Positions 26,615 through 38,126 of a DNA stretch of 64,000 nucleotides are shown in pieces. Under the pieces are notes generated by a model. It searched no databases and was not told the DNA's origin. It saw only the letters and a program-made list of their open reading frames with translations. Numbering within the stretch: position 1 is the first letter of the stretch; every line of letters starts with the position of its first letter. A program made the translations under genes and the position numbers. Source of the stretch: Gonocerus acuteangulatus (taxonomy: Eukaryota > Arthropoda > Insecta > Hemiptera > Coreidae); assembly GCA_946811695.1 (NCBI GenBank), contig OX328123.1, positions 34,266,873-34,330,872 on the forward strand, written 5' to 3'.

Positions 26615-26700
26615 TTATATATATCTATATTTATATATATGCATATATATATATATCAATATATATATATATGCATATATATACCCAAGTATCTGCCTTT
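26340..26700. repeat. AT-rich hairpins and imperfect (TA)n array
   Basis: At 26351-26390 the arms AAATAAATTCGTATTCA and GAATACGAATTTATTT pair, and a third partial copy follows. A HINE-A-like block ATCCTACCTAGTAGACACCG occurs at 26467, followed by (TA)n with interruptions from 26513 to 26695. The segment is therefore a truncated second HINE-like copy. Confidence 0.7.
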
Positions 26701-26759
26701 CAATCGAATGTAATTTTATTTCTATCATAATTCATAATTTCTTCTATTTTTATTATTAT

Positions 26760-29372
26760 TTTTTTTTTGATGGATTTAAAGAAAGTGCCACATAAAAGTT
26801 TGGTTTATTGCATAATAATTCTAACCAAAACCCGTACTCACACGAATAAGGTGTAAATAATGAGCTCACTAATATTATATGATTTAATATTACAATCTGG
26901 TAATTATATGTCATTAATAATCATGAAATCATTATCATAATTCATGCATGCTTAATAAATGATAAGAATATTCTCTAAACTTAGGAGTTATTCACTCCTA
27001 GTCAAGAATATTAATATATATATACAGGGTGTCCCAGTATATGTGTCCACCCCCTTTTCCTCCTAGAGTTGTTGGCATTTCGAAATGAAACTTGGCGGGT
27101 CATAGTTATATTGCATGAGGTTTCTTTTGAAGGTTTAGTTGACTTTGTAACATTCTCCACTTTTTCTCCAGCGCATCTAACTCTTGAGTTTCCAATGGTG
27201 GTAGGTATTTTTTATGACGAATTCTGATAGACAATTTAATTTAAGACTAATTTATTCCGAGACATCTTTTGATCTGACACACCGTTTCCGCGTAAAACAA
27301 ATTCCTATTTAAATGAAACCAAGCCTTGCAAGTAAAAACACCTCAATGCAAACGTTGTAGCCTATTAATTTTCCTTTCAGATGATACCAAGATCAAAGTT
27401 GTAGATTGAATATTTGACGGGATATTATGAATGAAAACATATGTTGGGTCGATTGATGAGATGGGTGGAAAAACATATGGATATTAATTGTTTAAAATGA
27501 ATTTAACCTACTCCGACTAAGGTGGTAAGTGAAAGTTGCGTGTTTAAGAGATTAGAGATGCGTTCGTGAGTTATGGGTTCAATTGCTGGGTTACGAACAG
27601 GTCCTATACGCAATCAAAGATCACAAGATTTATGATAATGGATTTCCAAAATGGTTTTAAATCTTTCTTCCCAGGCAAACATCACTTATATAATGAAGGA
27701 AAAAAATATATTCTAGTAAGTAAAAAATAACTCAAGCACGGAATTGCAAACAGAATTCACACCTTTCAAAATTATAATCACTTACTTGGATGTGCCGGTG
27801 CGGATAAGTTTTGTTTTTTGGGTCCCGTAGTAATTAAAAAAAGCGAAAATTGATTACAAACACAACCTTATTTAAATATTATCTTTGAACTAGAAAAAAA
27901 CAACTTAATACAGTAAACGGTAAATATCTAAAGAACGACAAATGGTAGGTGAGTGCGGCAAAAACGGGTAGAACCGTACTTCGCTGCACAGGGCGTACTA
28001 ACAGAATAACAGATTGAAAGAAAGCCGAGACTGAAAAATATTACATTTTAAAAATATAGAGGAGATCGTTCTTAGAACATGGTCCGGCCCAGGGGATAGC
28101 CTAGCAACACGTTCCTGGAACGTGCTCCGGCACCAATGTGTTAAACCGTTGAATTACATTTCACGTTGATAATTTCGGGGTGTGACGAAAACCCACGGCA
28201 TGTCCAGTGATTATTGCCTAATTTTGAGGTTGTTCCATATTTATGATATAATTTACGTTGAAACCACCACATTAGAAAAATATCCGTAACCCGTAATGAC
28301 TTTTAGTATATTATTAGAAGAGAATTTTCATTCTGAAAACTGATATATTCGCCGTATATTCGAAAGATACTCACAGGGAAATGATACTTCATTATACTCA
28401 TAGGTTATTTCATATGATAAAGGAGAAATTCATAGTCAGAAATGATAGGACTCTCATCGAAAAACACAATAAACTGTTGTAAGGATGCTTCGTTCGGTAA
28501 AATATAAACCAAAATATCCATTCTCTTGACTGTTTTAGATAAACACACAAGCCTATGTATTCAATGATTTATTCAGTATATTCAGAGTGTGGGTGGAAAA
28601 TTGATATTCGACGACGAAGGGAAAAATGTCTAGAGAATGCGGCCTAATGCCCCCGAAGAAATCCGAACCTTGAATAGGAGTGCTGTGCTTTATAACCTTC
28701 GCATAACCTATGGGAAGGTAGGTATAACCTCCATAATGTGCACGCTCCCTCAGGAGAAGGTTATCCTACCCGCCTGTCTACCCGCTACAGATATAAAATT
28801 CAAATGCCCCACTTAACTACCCCCCCCCCCCCGGCTCGCTGCAATTTCAACCATTCCTTGCAGACCCACTAAAGTTTATCCTCTACTAACATAAATTCTT
28901 CCATCAGTCAACCAGAAGTTGGTTATTACGTTTTTTAATGTGCAACTTATATGCGGGCTGGGGTTTCTCCGTTATATCGGCCTGCTTTCCGTGTTCATTT
29001 CATCGGATCGTGATTTCATTCTTTAAACATTTGTTTTTTGTTATAACTGCTTTAAGCATAATAAGTATTTCAGGCTGCATGTTATTTGAAGGAATATTTA
29101 CGTCGTTTTATCCCGTAATAATAATTAATTTCCATTTACATATAGGGCCTCTCCGATGGTGGATAGGTAGCTTATCTGATTCCTACACAAAAGAAGACGG
29201 GTTTGTAGCAATTTAAGCTTTTCCTCTGTGGATTCCCAGTAAACCATACCTACTGTAGATGTCTACGAAGGGTTGTTGCGCCTTAATAAAAGTTTAAAAA
29301 AAATTGTTTACTATTCGTGCATTAAAAAATTCTAAATCGAAATCCAACAACATTTTAGCTTGTCTATAATAT
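26760..29372. other. Unassigned region with a CAGGGTG transposon end
   Basis: At 27023 a short (TA)n is followed by CAGGGTGTCCCAG, the end motif of the CAGGGTG transposons; the other end was not found. A palindrome CACGTTCC-T-GGAACGTG lies near 28110. A C run is at 28821-28832. A 92-residue frame at 28938-29216 is hydrophobic in its middle but has no known domain. No gene is accepted. Confidence 0.45.
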
Positions 29373-30567
29373 AAAAGTCCGACTCGCAGGAACTGCGTCA
29401 TCTTAGGGCGGTTACAAACATCTCGAAGAAATGGAATAGATTAGCATCGCAAATCACAGGAAACTGACAGTAGCCAACATACACAGAAGCGGCTAATTCT
29501 TAATCTGTATAAGTCAATACAATTATGTACTGAAAACGTACTTACTCTTCGACTACTGCTGAGAAGGCTCTATTCTAAACAACCAAACATTTTAAGTATG
29601 TTGTTTTACTAGCAACTTCGTTTTACTGTTATAATCAACTGTAAATATGTGCTTCATGGCGAATAAAATTCCATTCTGTCGTGGGTTAAATCTTTTTATA
29701 AAATAAGAAATAACGGTAACTTCAGTTGGAGGCTATGAGGAAAGTTATATAGATAGGAGAATTCAAAACAAAGTACGCACTTGATTACCACAGCCACTCC
29801 AAGCTTATTACCAATACCTTTCACCGTTTCTTAGCTTATTTTACTACAATACTAATTTCACTGATAAATGCAATTTAAAACAAGAAACAACCAATTAAAA
29901 AGTGAGATAAACAAAGAGAAAACCCCTTTCAAAACAACAAAACAAACACTTTTTAAGTTTTAAGCGCTTATATCTCTGATTGACGTTGCCCCATCGAATA
30001 TTGCTTCAGAAGCTTTTTTGTAGAGAATTTAGTAAGCATTCGAATGGTCACCTTCCACTTAATACGATTTCCCAACTGTTATCGAGATATTTACGAAAAA
30101 TGTATGAAGATCCGAAAACGTTTCATGTCTATTAATAAAATATTTTTTTCGCATACTTCCTTAACTCCAAATATAACCAAAATTTAAAAATCTTAGTTGG
30201 GATTAATTTCCAATATGTAAAAAACATTTCAATTGAATCCCGCGATTCTAAGTACCCACAAAAAAATAATGACTTACAAAAACATTGATTCCACTTTTCT
30301 CAAAAACAGTTACAGATATCGCCTTAAAAATGGATTCATTCGTTTTCCTATGTTAAGAAACTTATAAAACAAGTACCTGTAAGCATATAAACTCAAAAAC
30401 GTAAGCGTTACGATTTTTTTTGCGCGAATTTCGCCCCAAATACTATTTTCCCGTGGGTGAATTCTGCTAGTTAACAAACTTGACCTTTCAAATTAGAAGA
30501 ACGATTTGTTTACCAAATTTCTTCAAAATCGGGCCATTTTTGAGCTTGCTAGACCGTTAACAGACAA

Positions 30568-30619
<52 letters not shown>

Positions 30620-30735
30620 TTGAGTCACCTATATTTTCGTGATCTATAGGGCCTGAAACGTGAAAGTTTCTAGTCGGCACTTCCGGATTGCGTCGTGAGG
30701 TCAACCTCATAAGCGGATTCTCCCTATGGAGATAG
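29373..30735 (-). mobile_element. HINE-like element, subfamily B (minus)
   Basis: The left end AAAAGTCCGACTCGCAGG is homologous to the subfamily-A end AAAAGTCCGTCACGCAGG. The right end (minus strand) starts with a hairpin, CTCCCTAT and ATAGGGAG, followed by a TGAGGTTGACCTCACGACG block. That block parallels TGAGGTTGCACTCATGACG in subfamily A. A (TA)n array at 30570-30617 lies next to TGTCTGTTAACGG, again as in subfamily A. The two subfamilies thus share their full layout. No transposition protein is encoded. Other copies: 19.73-20.08 kb and the copy split by the retroelement at 48.6 kb. Confidence 0.65.
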
Positions 30736-31456
30736 GGAGTAACCGCGTTAAAATGAATTGCTGAATGTGTTGGTAAGTGCAAATCTTGAGAGCAGCTAAA
30801 CCGAGTTTGCTAATTCTTTTTATTAGTATATACCTTGAAGTACGAGGATGGTTCTTACTGAGAGAAAAATTAAAAAAGTTGCCTGAAAATTCTAAAAACA
30901 TAATTTTTCTATATTCCCATACAAACGATTCGTAACAATACTTAGAAGTAGACAATTCGAACGTTAATATCATACCATAAAGTTTAAGTGTTAGTGGAGG
31001 GGTTCTGGGAAGGCAAAACAATTAGTAGGCAAAACAAGTAACGTATAAATATTAATGCCAATATTTGTCAATATTTATACGATAATAACATTACTCAAAA
31101 ACAAATTGTCTGTGGTAAAACGTAAATTGTCTGTGGTAAAATGTCACTTGAAATGTAAACGTCTCTTTGCTGTGCATCTATAACATTACTAAATCTAAAA
31201 GCCACAACTTTCTAAAAAATTACAAAAGTGTGTGTTTGTGACTTACTTAATATGCCTCTTATAAGGCGGCGAACAAATTTAGGCAAAAGAACCCGAAATG
31301 CAACGAATCAAATTAATTATCAATCTAATCCTACTTGCCCAGAAGATCGCAATGAAGGTCAAATATGTCAATATAATTTTACGTGTTTTATAATTTTTAT
31401 TTTTTGACATAATGTAATTGTTCACTTATTGACTTTCTTTTTTCTTTTTTTTATCT
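30736..31456. other. Unassigned AT-rich region
   Basis: No gene is recognised. A short duplicated motif (AAACGTAAATTGTCTGTGGT) occurs around 31110-31140. Confidence 0.45.
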
Positions 31457-31604
31457 TACTAGCTGACCCGGTGTCACGAATAGCAAAATAAATATTAAAA
31501 TTAAAGAATCGACTGTTAGCGGAACGAAGTTCTATTTTTATCTTGGATTAATAAAAATAGAACGAAAACAATAAATGAATTCAAACAAATCTATATGTAT
31601 ATAT

Positions 31605-31930
31605 ATAAAAATCACGTGTCTGTCTGTTGTTCCTTATACAAAACCACACCATTTGACCGATTTTGACCAAAGTTGGGACACAAGTAGGTCTTGACCGGGG
31701 AAGTCTCGTAGGCTAAGTCAAGAATGTCTACCATCTGTCTGTATGTTTGTTCCCTACACAAATCCACACCGTTTGACTGTATTTGACCAAACGTGGCACA
31801 CATGTAGGTCTTGATCTGGGGAGTGTCATAGGCTAGGTTAAAATCGTCTAGGATTAACAGTTCCGAGGTCACGGGTTCGAAACAGTGAACCCGACCAGTT
31901 ACTGATTTGTGTTATTTGATTTTAATATTA
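31605..31930 (+). repeat. 121-bp satellite block with terminal B-box-like sequence
   Basis: Two units of the TTTGACCGATTTTGACCAA repeat are followed by TCGTCTAGGATTAACAGTTC and CACGGGTTCGAAACAGTG, then GATTTTAATATTACTTATT. The last part contains a polymerase III B-box-like GGTTCGAAAC. The same terminal module ends the blocks at 38.97, 41.6, 56.77 and 58.76 kb. Confidence 0.8.
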
Positions 31931-31956
31931 CTTATTTGGTTTCAAATTTATTTGTT

Positions 31957-32084
31957 AGCGCTTTCCTCCGAAGGAAAGTAGCTATTGAGGTTGGACTCAT
32001 GACGGAATTTTTGAAAAATTTCTTCAAATCTTTATCGATCCTACCTAGTAGACACCGAAAATGACCCCCGTTAAAATTTATATA

Positions 32085-32157
<73 letters not shown>

Positions 32158-33214
32158 CTGTTAACACGATAGAGGCCAGAGTTTTTGTTTTTTCGTCACG
32201 AAACTTGGTATATAGCATTCAATTAGCAAACGATTGAACGAGTTCGTTAACCACCAAAGTCGGTCCAACAGAAGGGGGGGTTTACCCCGAACCCATAACA
32301 CTAATTTGACTATGTCAGCCGTAATATTTGTTATATTTCAACGAAACTTGGTATTCGTTGTGTTAATATAGAGAGAAAATTGAGATATAAAAATGAACTA
32401 AATCGGTTCATTAGAAGGGGGGGTTTACTCCGGACCCACAATACCAATTCGCCACTATCAGCCGTGATTTTTGGTATATTTCGACGAAACTCGGTATTCG
32501 TAGTGGTAATCTACAGGTAAATATGTGTTGTAAAAATAAACTAAATCGGTTCATTAGGAGGGGGGGGGGGGTTACTCCGGACCCACAATACCAATTCGCC
32601 ACTACCAGTCGTGATTTTTGGTATATTTCGACGAAACTCGGTATTCGTAGTGGTAATCTACAGGTAAATATGTGTTGTAAAAATAAACTGAATCGGTTGA
32701 TTAGAAGGGGGGGGGGTTTACTCCGGACCCAAATTCCTATTATACTCATACCGGTCGTAATTTCTGCTGTATTGTAACGAAACGCGGTATAAGTCGTGGG
32801 TAACTCATGAGAAAGAAGTGTTGTAAAAATGAGCTGAATCGGTCAATCGGAAAGCGGGGGTTTAATTTGTAATATATTTCAATAGAAAAGCCCGCCAGAC
32901 GTAGGCTCACAAAGCTTCCGCAAGGAGCGCTTTCTACCACTAGAGTGACTGTATCCTGTTCCTGCGTTAGATCAAAATACGATAATATGAGGTTTTTTGT
33001 ATTTATTACGTAGTGTAATAGGTATCATGTGTAAACATAACTCTGGAAGCAAATTAATAATTGATCAGTTACTCATTACAAATTTATAAGAGAACTATTC
33101 ATGTTATTATTTTATTTATGTAGGATATTTCAAGCAAATTGTTCTGGAAAGCAGTCTACACTACCCAAATTCTGAGGAAAGTGCTTAGTTATGCAGCTCA
33201 TGCGTGACGGACTT
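31957..33214 (+). mobile_element. HINE-like element, subfamily A, first of a head-to-tail pair
   Basis: The left end AGCGCTTTCCTCCGAAGG forms the terminal hairpin and the right end is GCGTGACGGACTTTT. The core has (TA)n at 32086-32147, the TCTGTTAACACGATAG block and about four 145-bp units. The end abuts the start of the next copy with only a shared T run between them. Confidence 0.75.
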
Positions 33215-33217
33215 TTT

Positions 33218-34123
33218 AGCACTTTCCTCCGTAGGAAAGTAGCTATTGAGGTTGCACTCATGACGGAATTTTTGAAAAATTTCTTCAAATCTGTATCGAT
33301 CCTACCTAGTAGTCACCGAAAATGACCCCCGTTAAAATTTTTTTTTGTGTGTGTGTGTGTGTGTTAACACGATAGTGGCCAGAGTTTTTGTTTTTTCTTC
33401 ACGAAACGTGGTATATAGTGTTTAATTAGCAAACGATTGAACGAGTTCGTTAACCACCAAAATCGGTCCACCGGAAGGGGGGGCTTACCCCGGACCCACA
33501 TTACCAATTTGCCACTACCAGCCGTAATTTTTGTCACATTTCAACGAAACTCGGAATTCGTGGTGGAAATAACAGAGAAAAATGGGTTGTAAAAATAAAC
33601 TCAATCGGGTTATTTGGAGGGGGGGGGGTTACTCCGGACCTGAAGTATTAATATACTCATACCGGTCGTAATTTCTGCTGTATTGTAACGAAACGCGGTA
33701 TACGTCGTGGGTATCTCGTGAGAAAGAAGTGTTGTAAAAGTGAAGTAAATCGGTCTATTGGAAAGGAGGGTTTACTTTAAACTCTGTTTCATTAGCCCGC
33801 CAGACGTAGGTTCCCAAAGCCGCCGCGAGGAGCGCTATCTCCCACTAGGGGGACTGTATCCTGCGTCAGATCAAAAGACGGACTATGAAGTTTTTGTGTA
33901 TTTATTAAGTAGTACAGTATCGTGTATTAACATAACTCTGAAAGCAAATTATTTAAAAAATTAATAATTGAACAGTTCTCATAAGAAATGTAAATGAGCA
34001 GTACTATGCACGTTTTTGTTTTATTTATATAGGTTATTTACAGCAAATTATTCCGTAATCTAGTCTACACTACAAAAGTTCTGAGGAAAGTGCTTTGTTA
34101 TGCAGCTCCTGAGTGACGGACTT
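33218..34123 (+). mobile_element. HINE-like element, subfamily A, second of a head-to-tail pair
   Basis: It begins AGCACTTTCCTCCGTAGG, immediately after the T run that closes the previous copy, and ends GAGTGACGGACTT. The (TA)n of other copies is replaced by (GT)n at 33345-33362. About two 145-bp units follow. Confidence 0.75.
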
Positions 34124-34172
34124 GTTTTTTTCTAGATATAGAAAGCATGCCACACCGGATAACGGCTAGTAA

Positions 34173-35195
34173 ATAATAAAAAGATAAGGAATACATAACA
34201 AAACGATAACAAAAAATAAAAATTATTAATTTCAGCTAGGCACAAAATTGAATAGGAGTGTGTGTGTTTTTAAAATGTTTGAGTTAAGTACCGATATGGC
34301 TCAGTATTTGTGATATTTAGTTTTAATAATTTATTTTGTTAAATTGTGCATTAGATCAGCCTCATATGAAGGAATGGTTTTATAGTAGATAAGCGTTAAC
34401 TACATTCGTGTAATTTTATTTTTCTACCGCGTATCGACACCTTATGTTGTAGCAGACAAATTTTTCAAGGGGCCTTAAATTTAAAAACTTAACCAGCTGC
34501 TCGCGGTATTTAAACCCACATTTACCGCATGAAAATGTACTGCCTAAGCCACCGGACCACGGGAATACTCTGATGTAATTATTTAATGAAATGTGTAGTT
34601 ACAATTATGCTTTCGTAGAAGTTGTTAAACATAAAATAAATTAACTACTAACTTTTCGTTTTATGATCAATATACATACCCCCAACTTAAATTTTCTTTA
34701 AAAATGAATTCAGGAAATCTTTTTTATTTAATGTCAGATTTCTTATACCTTAGTGCAGCTTTTTAGCGAAATATATAATTGCCTATGGAATGTAAAAGCT
34801 GATAAAGACCTCGAAGGAGATGGGAGGATCAACTGTCCATTAAAACCTACATCAGTGTCAACACTGCTGATTGGAAGAATAGATTCCAAGGTTTATATCA
34901 ATAGGGCAAGAAGTTAATGGGATTTTGATCAATTGTCCTTGTCAAACGAAAATACCCTCAAACTGGGAGTAAAGCCCTCGTTCGTCCTTGTCAAATCCCG
35001 AACCCAATTTGACTGGCTTCATTATCCAAGATGGGGGACAGTGAGTCTAACATTGACTGAACAAACACCATTTTCCTCAAAAAGGAAGCTTTGATGTCAA
35101 AGTTTAAAATTACTACACGCTATTCAATAAATTTTCAAGTGACGTAATCGATTCTAAACATTATCTGCCATGTGACAGTCTTTTTTTGCTATTTT
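34173..35195. other. Unassigned region with a tRNA-like remnant
   Basis: At 34497-34565 on the minus strand lies GTGGTCCGGTGGCTTAGGC, then TTTTCATGCGGTAAAT, then a decayed B box. This resembles the tRNA-like head at 60.70 kb (GTGGCTAAGGC, TCTCATGCGAAAT). I read it as a degraded SINE head. No protein gene is recognised in the rest. Confidence 0.4.
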
Positions 35196-35196
35196 T

Positions 35197-36247
35197 AGTA
35201 ATCTGAACTAGTCTTGGGGTATCTCACACCCCAGTGTGTCGTTAGTGTAACTGTTCGACAGCCTACGAGAAATAATACAGTAAGACATTTATTTGGGCTT
35301 AAGGGCCCAGCTAGGATATTTCCAGCCCTTCGGAGACAAGGAACCTCTTATCTTCACCAGATATTATCAGTGAAATAATTAAGTGTACAAGCGATGAAAT
35401 TCATAGAAGGTGGGACGCGATCAATTCTGTCCAGACATATAAAAAAGATACTGATCAGGTAGAGATCCGGACATTTATTGGATAGTTATATATTTCAGGG
35501 CAGAATACATCCGCTAAAGTCTCTTTAGAAAAACCCTCCACTATAAAAATTGGCCATCCTTTATTTCGACACGTCATGCGCATGAATAGGTTCAGCTTCC
35601 TGTCATACTCCTTGAGATTAGATGTTAAACTGACAAGACAAGAGAGGAAGGCTAATTCAAAAATGGCACCTATTAGAGACATATCGGAAATTGTTATGAA
35701 CAATTTTGAAAAATATTATACCCCTTTTGAAAATGGTTCTTGTGACAAACAATTGTTGGGCTTTAGAGGCAAGAACAACATGAAAGGAGTTGGTTTTGTG
35801 AAAGGGTAAAGGATAGAAAGACGAAATTTATATGTATGCAATGAAAGAGAGCTATTTGCAGCGAACACAGGCCAGCAATATGTCTGCAGTCCAGTGAGTG
35901 ACAGAGGTCCCTTCAGGCCCACTACTATTTATATTATTACTATTTAATTCAAAAAATGACTTTTCCGCCACGTTTTATGAATTTTTTACTTAATATTTTT
36001 ATGTGTTTAAGAGACATACAAATTATGTTGTTATTTACGAAGAAAATTGAAATTGTTTTTATTTTGCAGCTAGTTGGATCGTAAAATTTTACAATATCGA
36101 GATTTAATACATCTCAATATAATCCACTTTGAAATGATTTATTTTTGTTTCATAGACTACTAAGAAATTTTAAAATACATTATAAGCATTGCAGGTTTAC
36201 ATTAATTTATATGTTGGGGTGCACTACATCCCAGAGTGTCAGATTAA
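35197..36247 (+). mobile_element. Internally deleted piggyBac element
   Basis: The left end has TCTTGGGGTATCTCACACCC at 35212 and the right end GTTGGGGTGCACTACATCCC at 36213, closing with TTAA at 36244-36247. The left TTAA has decayed to GTAATC. The ends resemble those of the 6.9-kb remnant (GGGGT...ACCCCA near the terminus). The middle carries part of a piggyBac transposase. At 1.05 kb it is less than half the usual 2.3-2.5 kb. Confidence 0.6.
35390..35935 (+). pseudogene. piggyBac transposase fragment, first part of DDE domain
   Basis: The plus strand reads EIRTFIG-stop-LYISG, then HPLFRHVMRMNRFSFLSYSL, RLDVKLTRQERK, MAPIRDISEIVMNNFEKYY, and TPFENGSCDKQLLGFRGKNN. This is the classic piggyBac DDE_Tnp_1_7 order: I-x-A-x-I-G-L, F...M...RF, LRFD, APIRD...F...Y, (I)DEQL..FRG. 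The normally conserved aspartate-glutamate of DEQL appears as DKQL. After a frameshift near 35808 a GPF-type motif (RGPFRPT) at about 35900 matches the segment before the second catalytic aspartate. An in-frame TAG lies near 35482. The protein cannot be active. Confidence 0.75.
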
Positions 36248-36892
36248 GTTGACTTTTAGAAGTGTGTCATTCTCGGGTTAAGATGATTTCCACATGAGTT
36301 GTGCAACTGATACTTGCTTGCAAAAATAGATTTTTATTCAATACAAAAAGGGGGAGAGAAATAAAAAGAAAGTTAGAGATTAAGGTAAATAACAGTAGCA
36401 ATAAAGTGGCTCGAATAGAGGTGTAAAAAAAGGGCGGGAAAGAAGCAGCTGATGTAAAAGAGTATTGCTAGATTTAGACGGGAGCTGGAGGTATAGGTTT
36501 AGGGAGTAAGATCACGTACTCACAGAGCTCTCCTGCAAGATGTATGGGACCTATCTCGACAAGCATCGGCATTTCTTCCGAACCTTCTCGACCTATAAAC
36601 CATTCAGCAGTAGTTCTAATAAACCACCTACAAGGAGCAGAGAATCAGCCACTGCATTCAACATTCCATCTCATGCTTGGATTTATACCCCTTCAAACAT
36701 ATACAAATAAACTATACTATCAAATTTTTTTTTTCTCTCAATTTTCTATCTAGCTTTTCTACTTTCTCCCTTGCGTGTATTTCTGGAATAAGAAATCCTT
36801 ATCTCTTTTACCAGTAGTTTTACTTCGTCGGGATGTGGAAATGCTTGTCCATAATCGAAAACATTCTTAGATTATTATATATAAAATATTTA
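36248..36892. other. Unassigned region
   Basis: No gene is recognised. A 69-residue frame at 36544-36753 has no known domain. Confidence 0.4.
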
Positions 36893-37396
36893 AATATCCA
36901 CAATATCCCAATACCTCAATCTAACGAGGTTTGATATTCAGGATTCCACCTCGACAAGCGACATACCTGGAAAACACACATAAAACACAAGAGACAAGAA
37001 CTGAAGAAACGCTTCGGACTTCTCCGACGACTAATTGGACTCAAATCAGAACTCGACACAAAAAACAAATTGACAATATACAAGACCATAATAAGACCGA
37101 TATGGACATACGGCAAAGAACTATGGGATCAGCTAAACCATCAAATATAAATATTACCCAACGTTTCCAACCAAAAGTCCTTAGTAAAATCCTCAACGCC
37201 CCTTTCTATGTTTTAATCCTAACCATCCATCGAGATACTGAAATACCCTTTGTCCACGATTTAGCCAAATCCCGATTCCTGAATTTCTTCTCTAAACTCC
37301 TAGCCCACTCCAATCCTCTTGGCAGATACCTCTCTTCCAATGTGATCCCAGATAATACTCCTCGACGCCTTCGCCGCCATTGTCCACGAGACAATT
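36893..37396 (+). pseudogene. Jockey-type non-LTR retrotransposon, RT C-terminal fragment
   Basis: The sequence reads as the region after the reverse transcriptase fingers and palm of a jockey-clade element. In one frame: SGFHLDKRHTWKTHIKHKR, LLRRLIGLKSELDTKNKL and IYKTIIRPIWTYGKELW. These are the L(G)-x-LD...WK.H, L...K..LY...I.P...YG..LW motifs. After a +/-1 frameshift near 37128 the next frame continues AKPSNINITQRFQPKVL, ILNAPFYV, IHRDTEIPFVHDLA and ends LRRHCPRDNLL. An in-frame TGA sits near 36931. The RT catalytic YADD motif would lie upstream and is absent. Ten bases after the last residues a CAGAGTTGGGC hAT-type end begins at 37407, so the retroelement was interrupted there. Confidence 0.8.
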
Positions 37397-37406
37397 TACT
37401 ACTGGT

Positions 37407-37620
37407 CAGAGTTGGGCATTATTCAATAATTTTTTTATTCAATGATCATTCAAATAAATTTTTATTGAATAATAATTTATTCATTCATTACGTTATTCAT
37501 ACACTGAATAATTTGTTATTCTATGAATAACAGGTTTGGATCATTATTCAATAAATTTTTATTGAATAAGAATTCATTCATTTATTCAGTTATTCATTGA
37601 ATGATTTTTTTTTTTTTTAT
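37407..37620 (+). mobile_element. hAT-type terminal module (copy A)
   Basis: It begins CAGAGTTGGGCATTATTC and continues with ATTGAAT/ATTCAAT-rich sequence. About 110 bases are repeated, inverted and with one or two differences, at 40290-40400. CAGNGNTGGGC ends are typical of hAT transposons. A short poly-T and (TA)n follow. Confidence 0.65.
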
Positions 37621-37789
37621 GTGTGTGTATACATATATATATATATATATCAGTGTTGGGCAAAAATCATTCAGAATAATGAATAATGAATAATGAATAA
37701 ATTTGATATTTCATTCTGAATAATGAATAATTTTTCATTCATTATTCAGTTAATCAATGAATAACGTAAATTTTTATTTTTATTCATTA

Positions 37790-37970
37790 TTGAATAACAA
37801 TGATTTATTGAATGAAAATTTTTATTGATTGAAAATGATTTTATTGAATAAAAATGATTTATTGAATGAAAATTTTTATTGAATAAAAATAATTTATTGA
37901 ATGAAAATTTTTATTGAATAAAAATGATTTATTTGAATGAAAATTTTTATTGAATAAAAATGATTTGAGT
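37790..37970. repeat. Subterminal AT-rich minisatellite (mirrored at 42640-42820)
   Basis: The units read TTTATTGAATGAAAATTTTT followed by ATTGAATAAAAATGA, repeated about five times. The mirror copy in the other arm is the reverse complement. Subterminal repeats of this kind are where hAT transposases usually bind. Confidence 0.8.
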
Positions 37971-38044
37971 GAAATGTTTCGTTAAGTACATCAAAATTTT
38001 TCTTTCTTTTAATGAAAACTATATATAAGAGTAATATTATTTAC

Positions 38045-38122
<78 letters not shown>
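38045..38122. repeat. (TA)n array
   Basis: A nearly pure (TA)n run with one TG. It lies directly before AAATCACGCGTCTGTCTG, the start of the satellite block. The mirror array is at 42527-42570. Confidence 0.95.

Positions 38123-38126
<4 letters not shown>

Larger units (their letters stand above)
31457..34172. mobile_element. Composite element bounded by inverted TTACTAGC ends
   Basis: The left end reads TTACTAGCTGACCCGGTGTC. The right end, reverse-complemented, reads TTTACTAGCCGTTATCCGGTGT. These inverted ends enclose a two-unit block of the 121-bp satellite (31605-31930) and two HINE-A elements. ACTAGCTGACCCGG-like ends are common on short invertebrate repeats. I infer an older element into which the others were inserted, or which they rebuilt. 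No coding sequence is seen. Confidence 0.5.

Noticed and set aside
28100..28130. Palindrome CACGTTCCTGGAACGTG as a heat-shock or STAT-type element
   Set aside because: It is a single isolated site with no gene nearby, so any regulatory role is unsupported.
28938..29216. 92-residue frame with hydrophobic middle
   Set aside because: T-rich DNA readily yields hydrophobic frames; there is no domain or other support.
32411..32777. Frames with RFSLFLQHIF and GVTPDPQYQFAT repeats
   Set aside because: They are the two strands of the 145-bp repeat core of the HINE-like elements.
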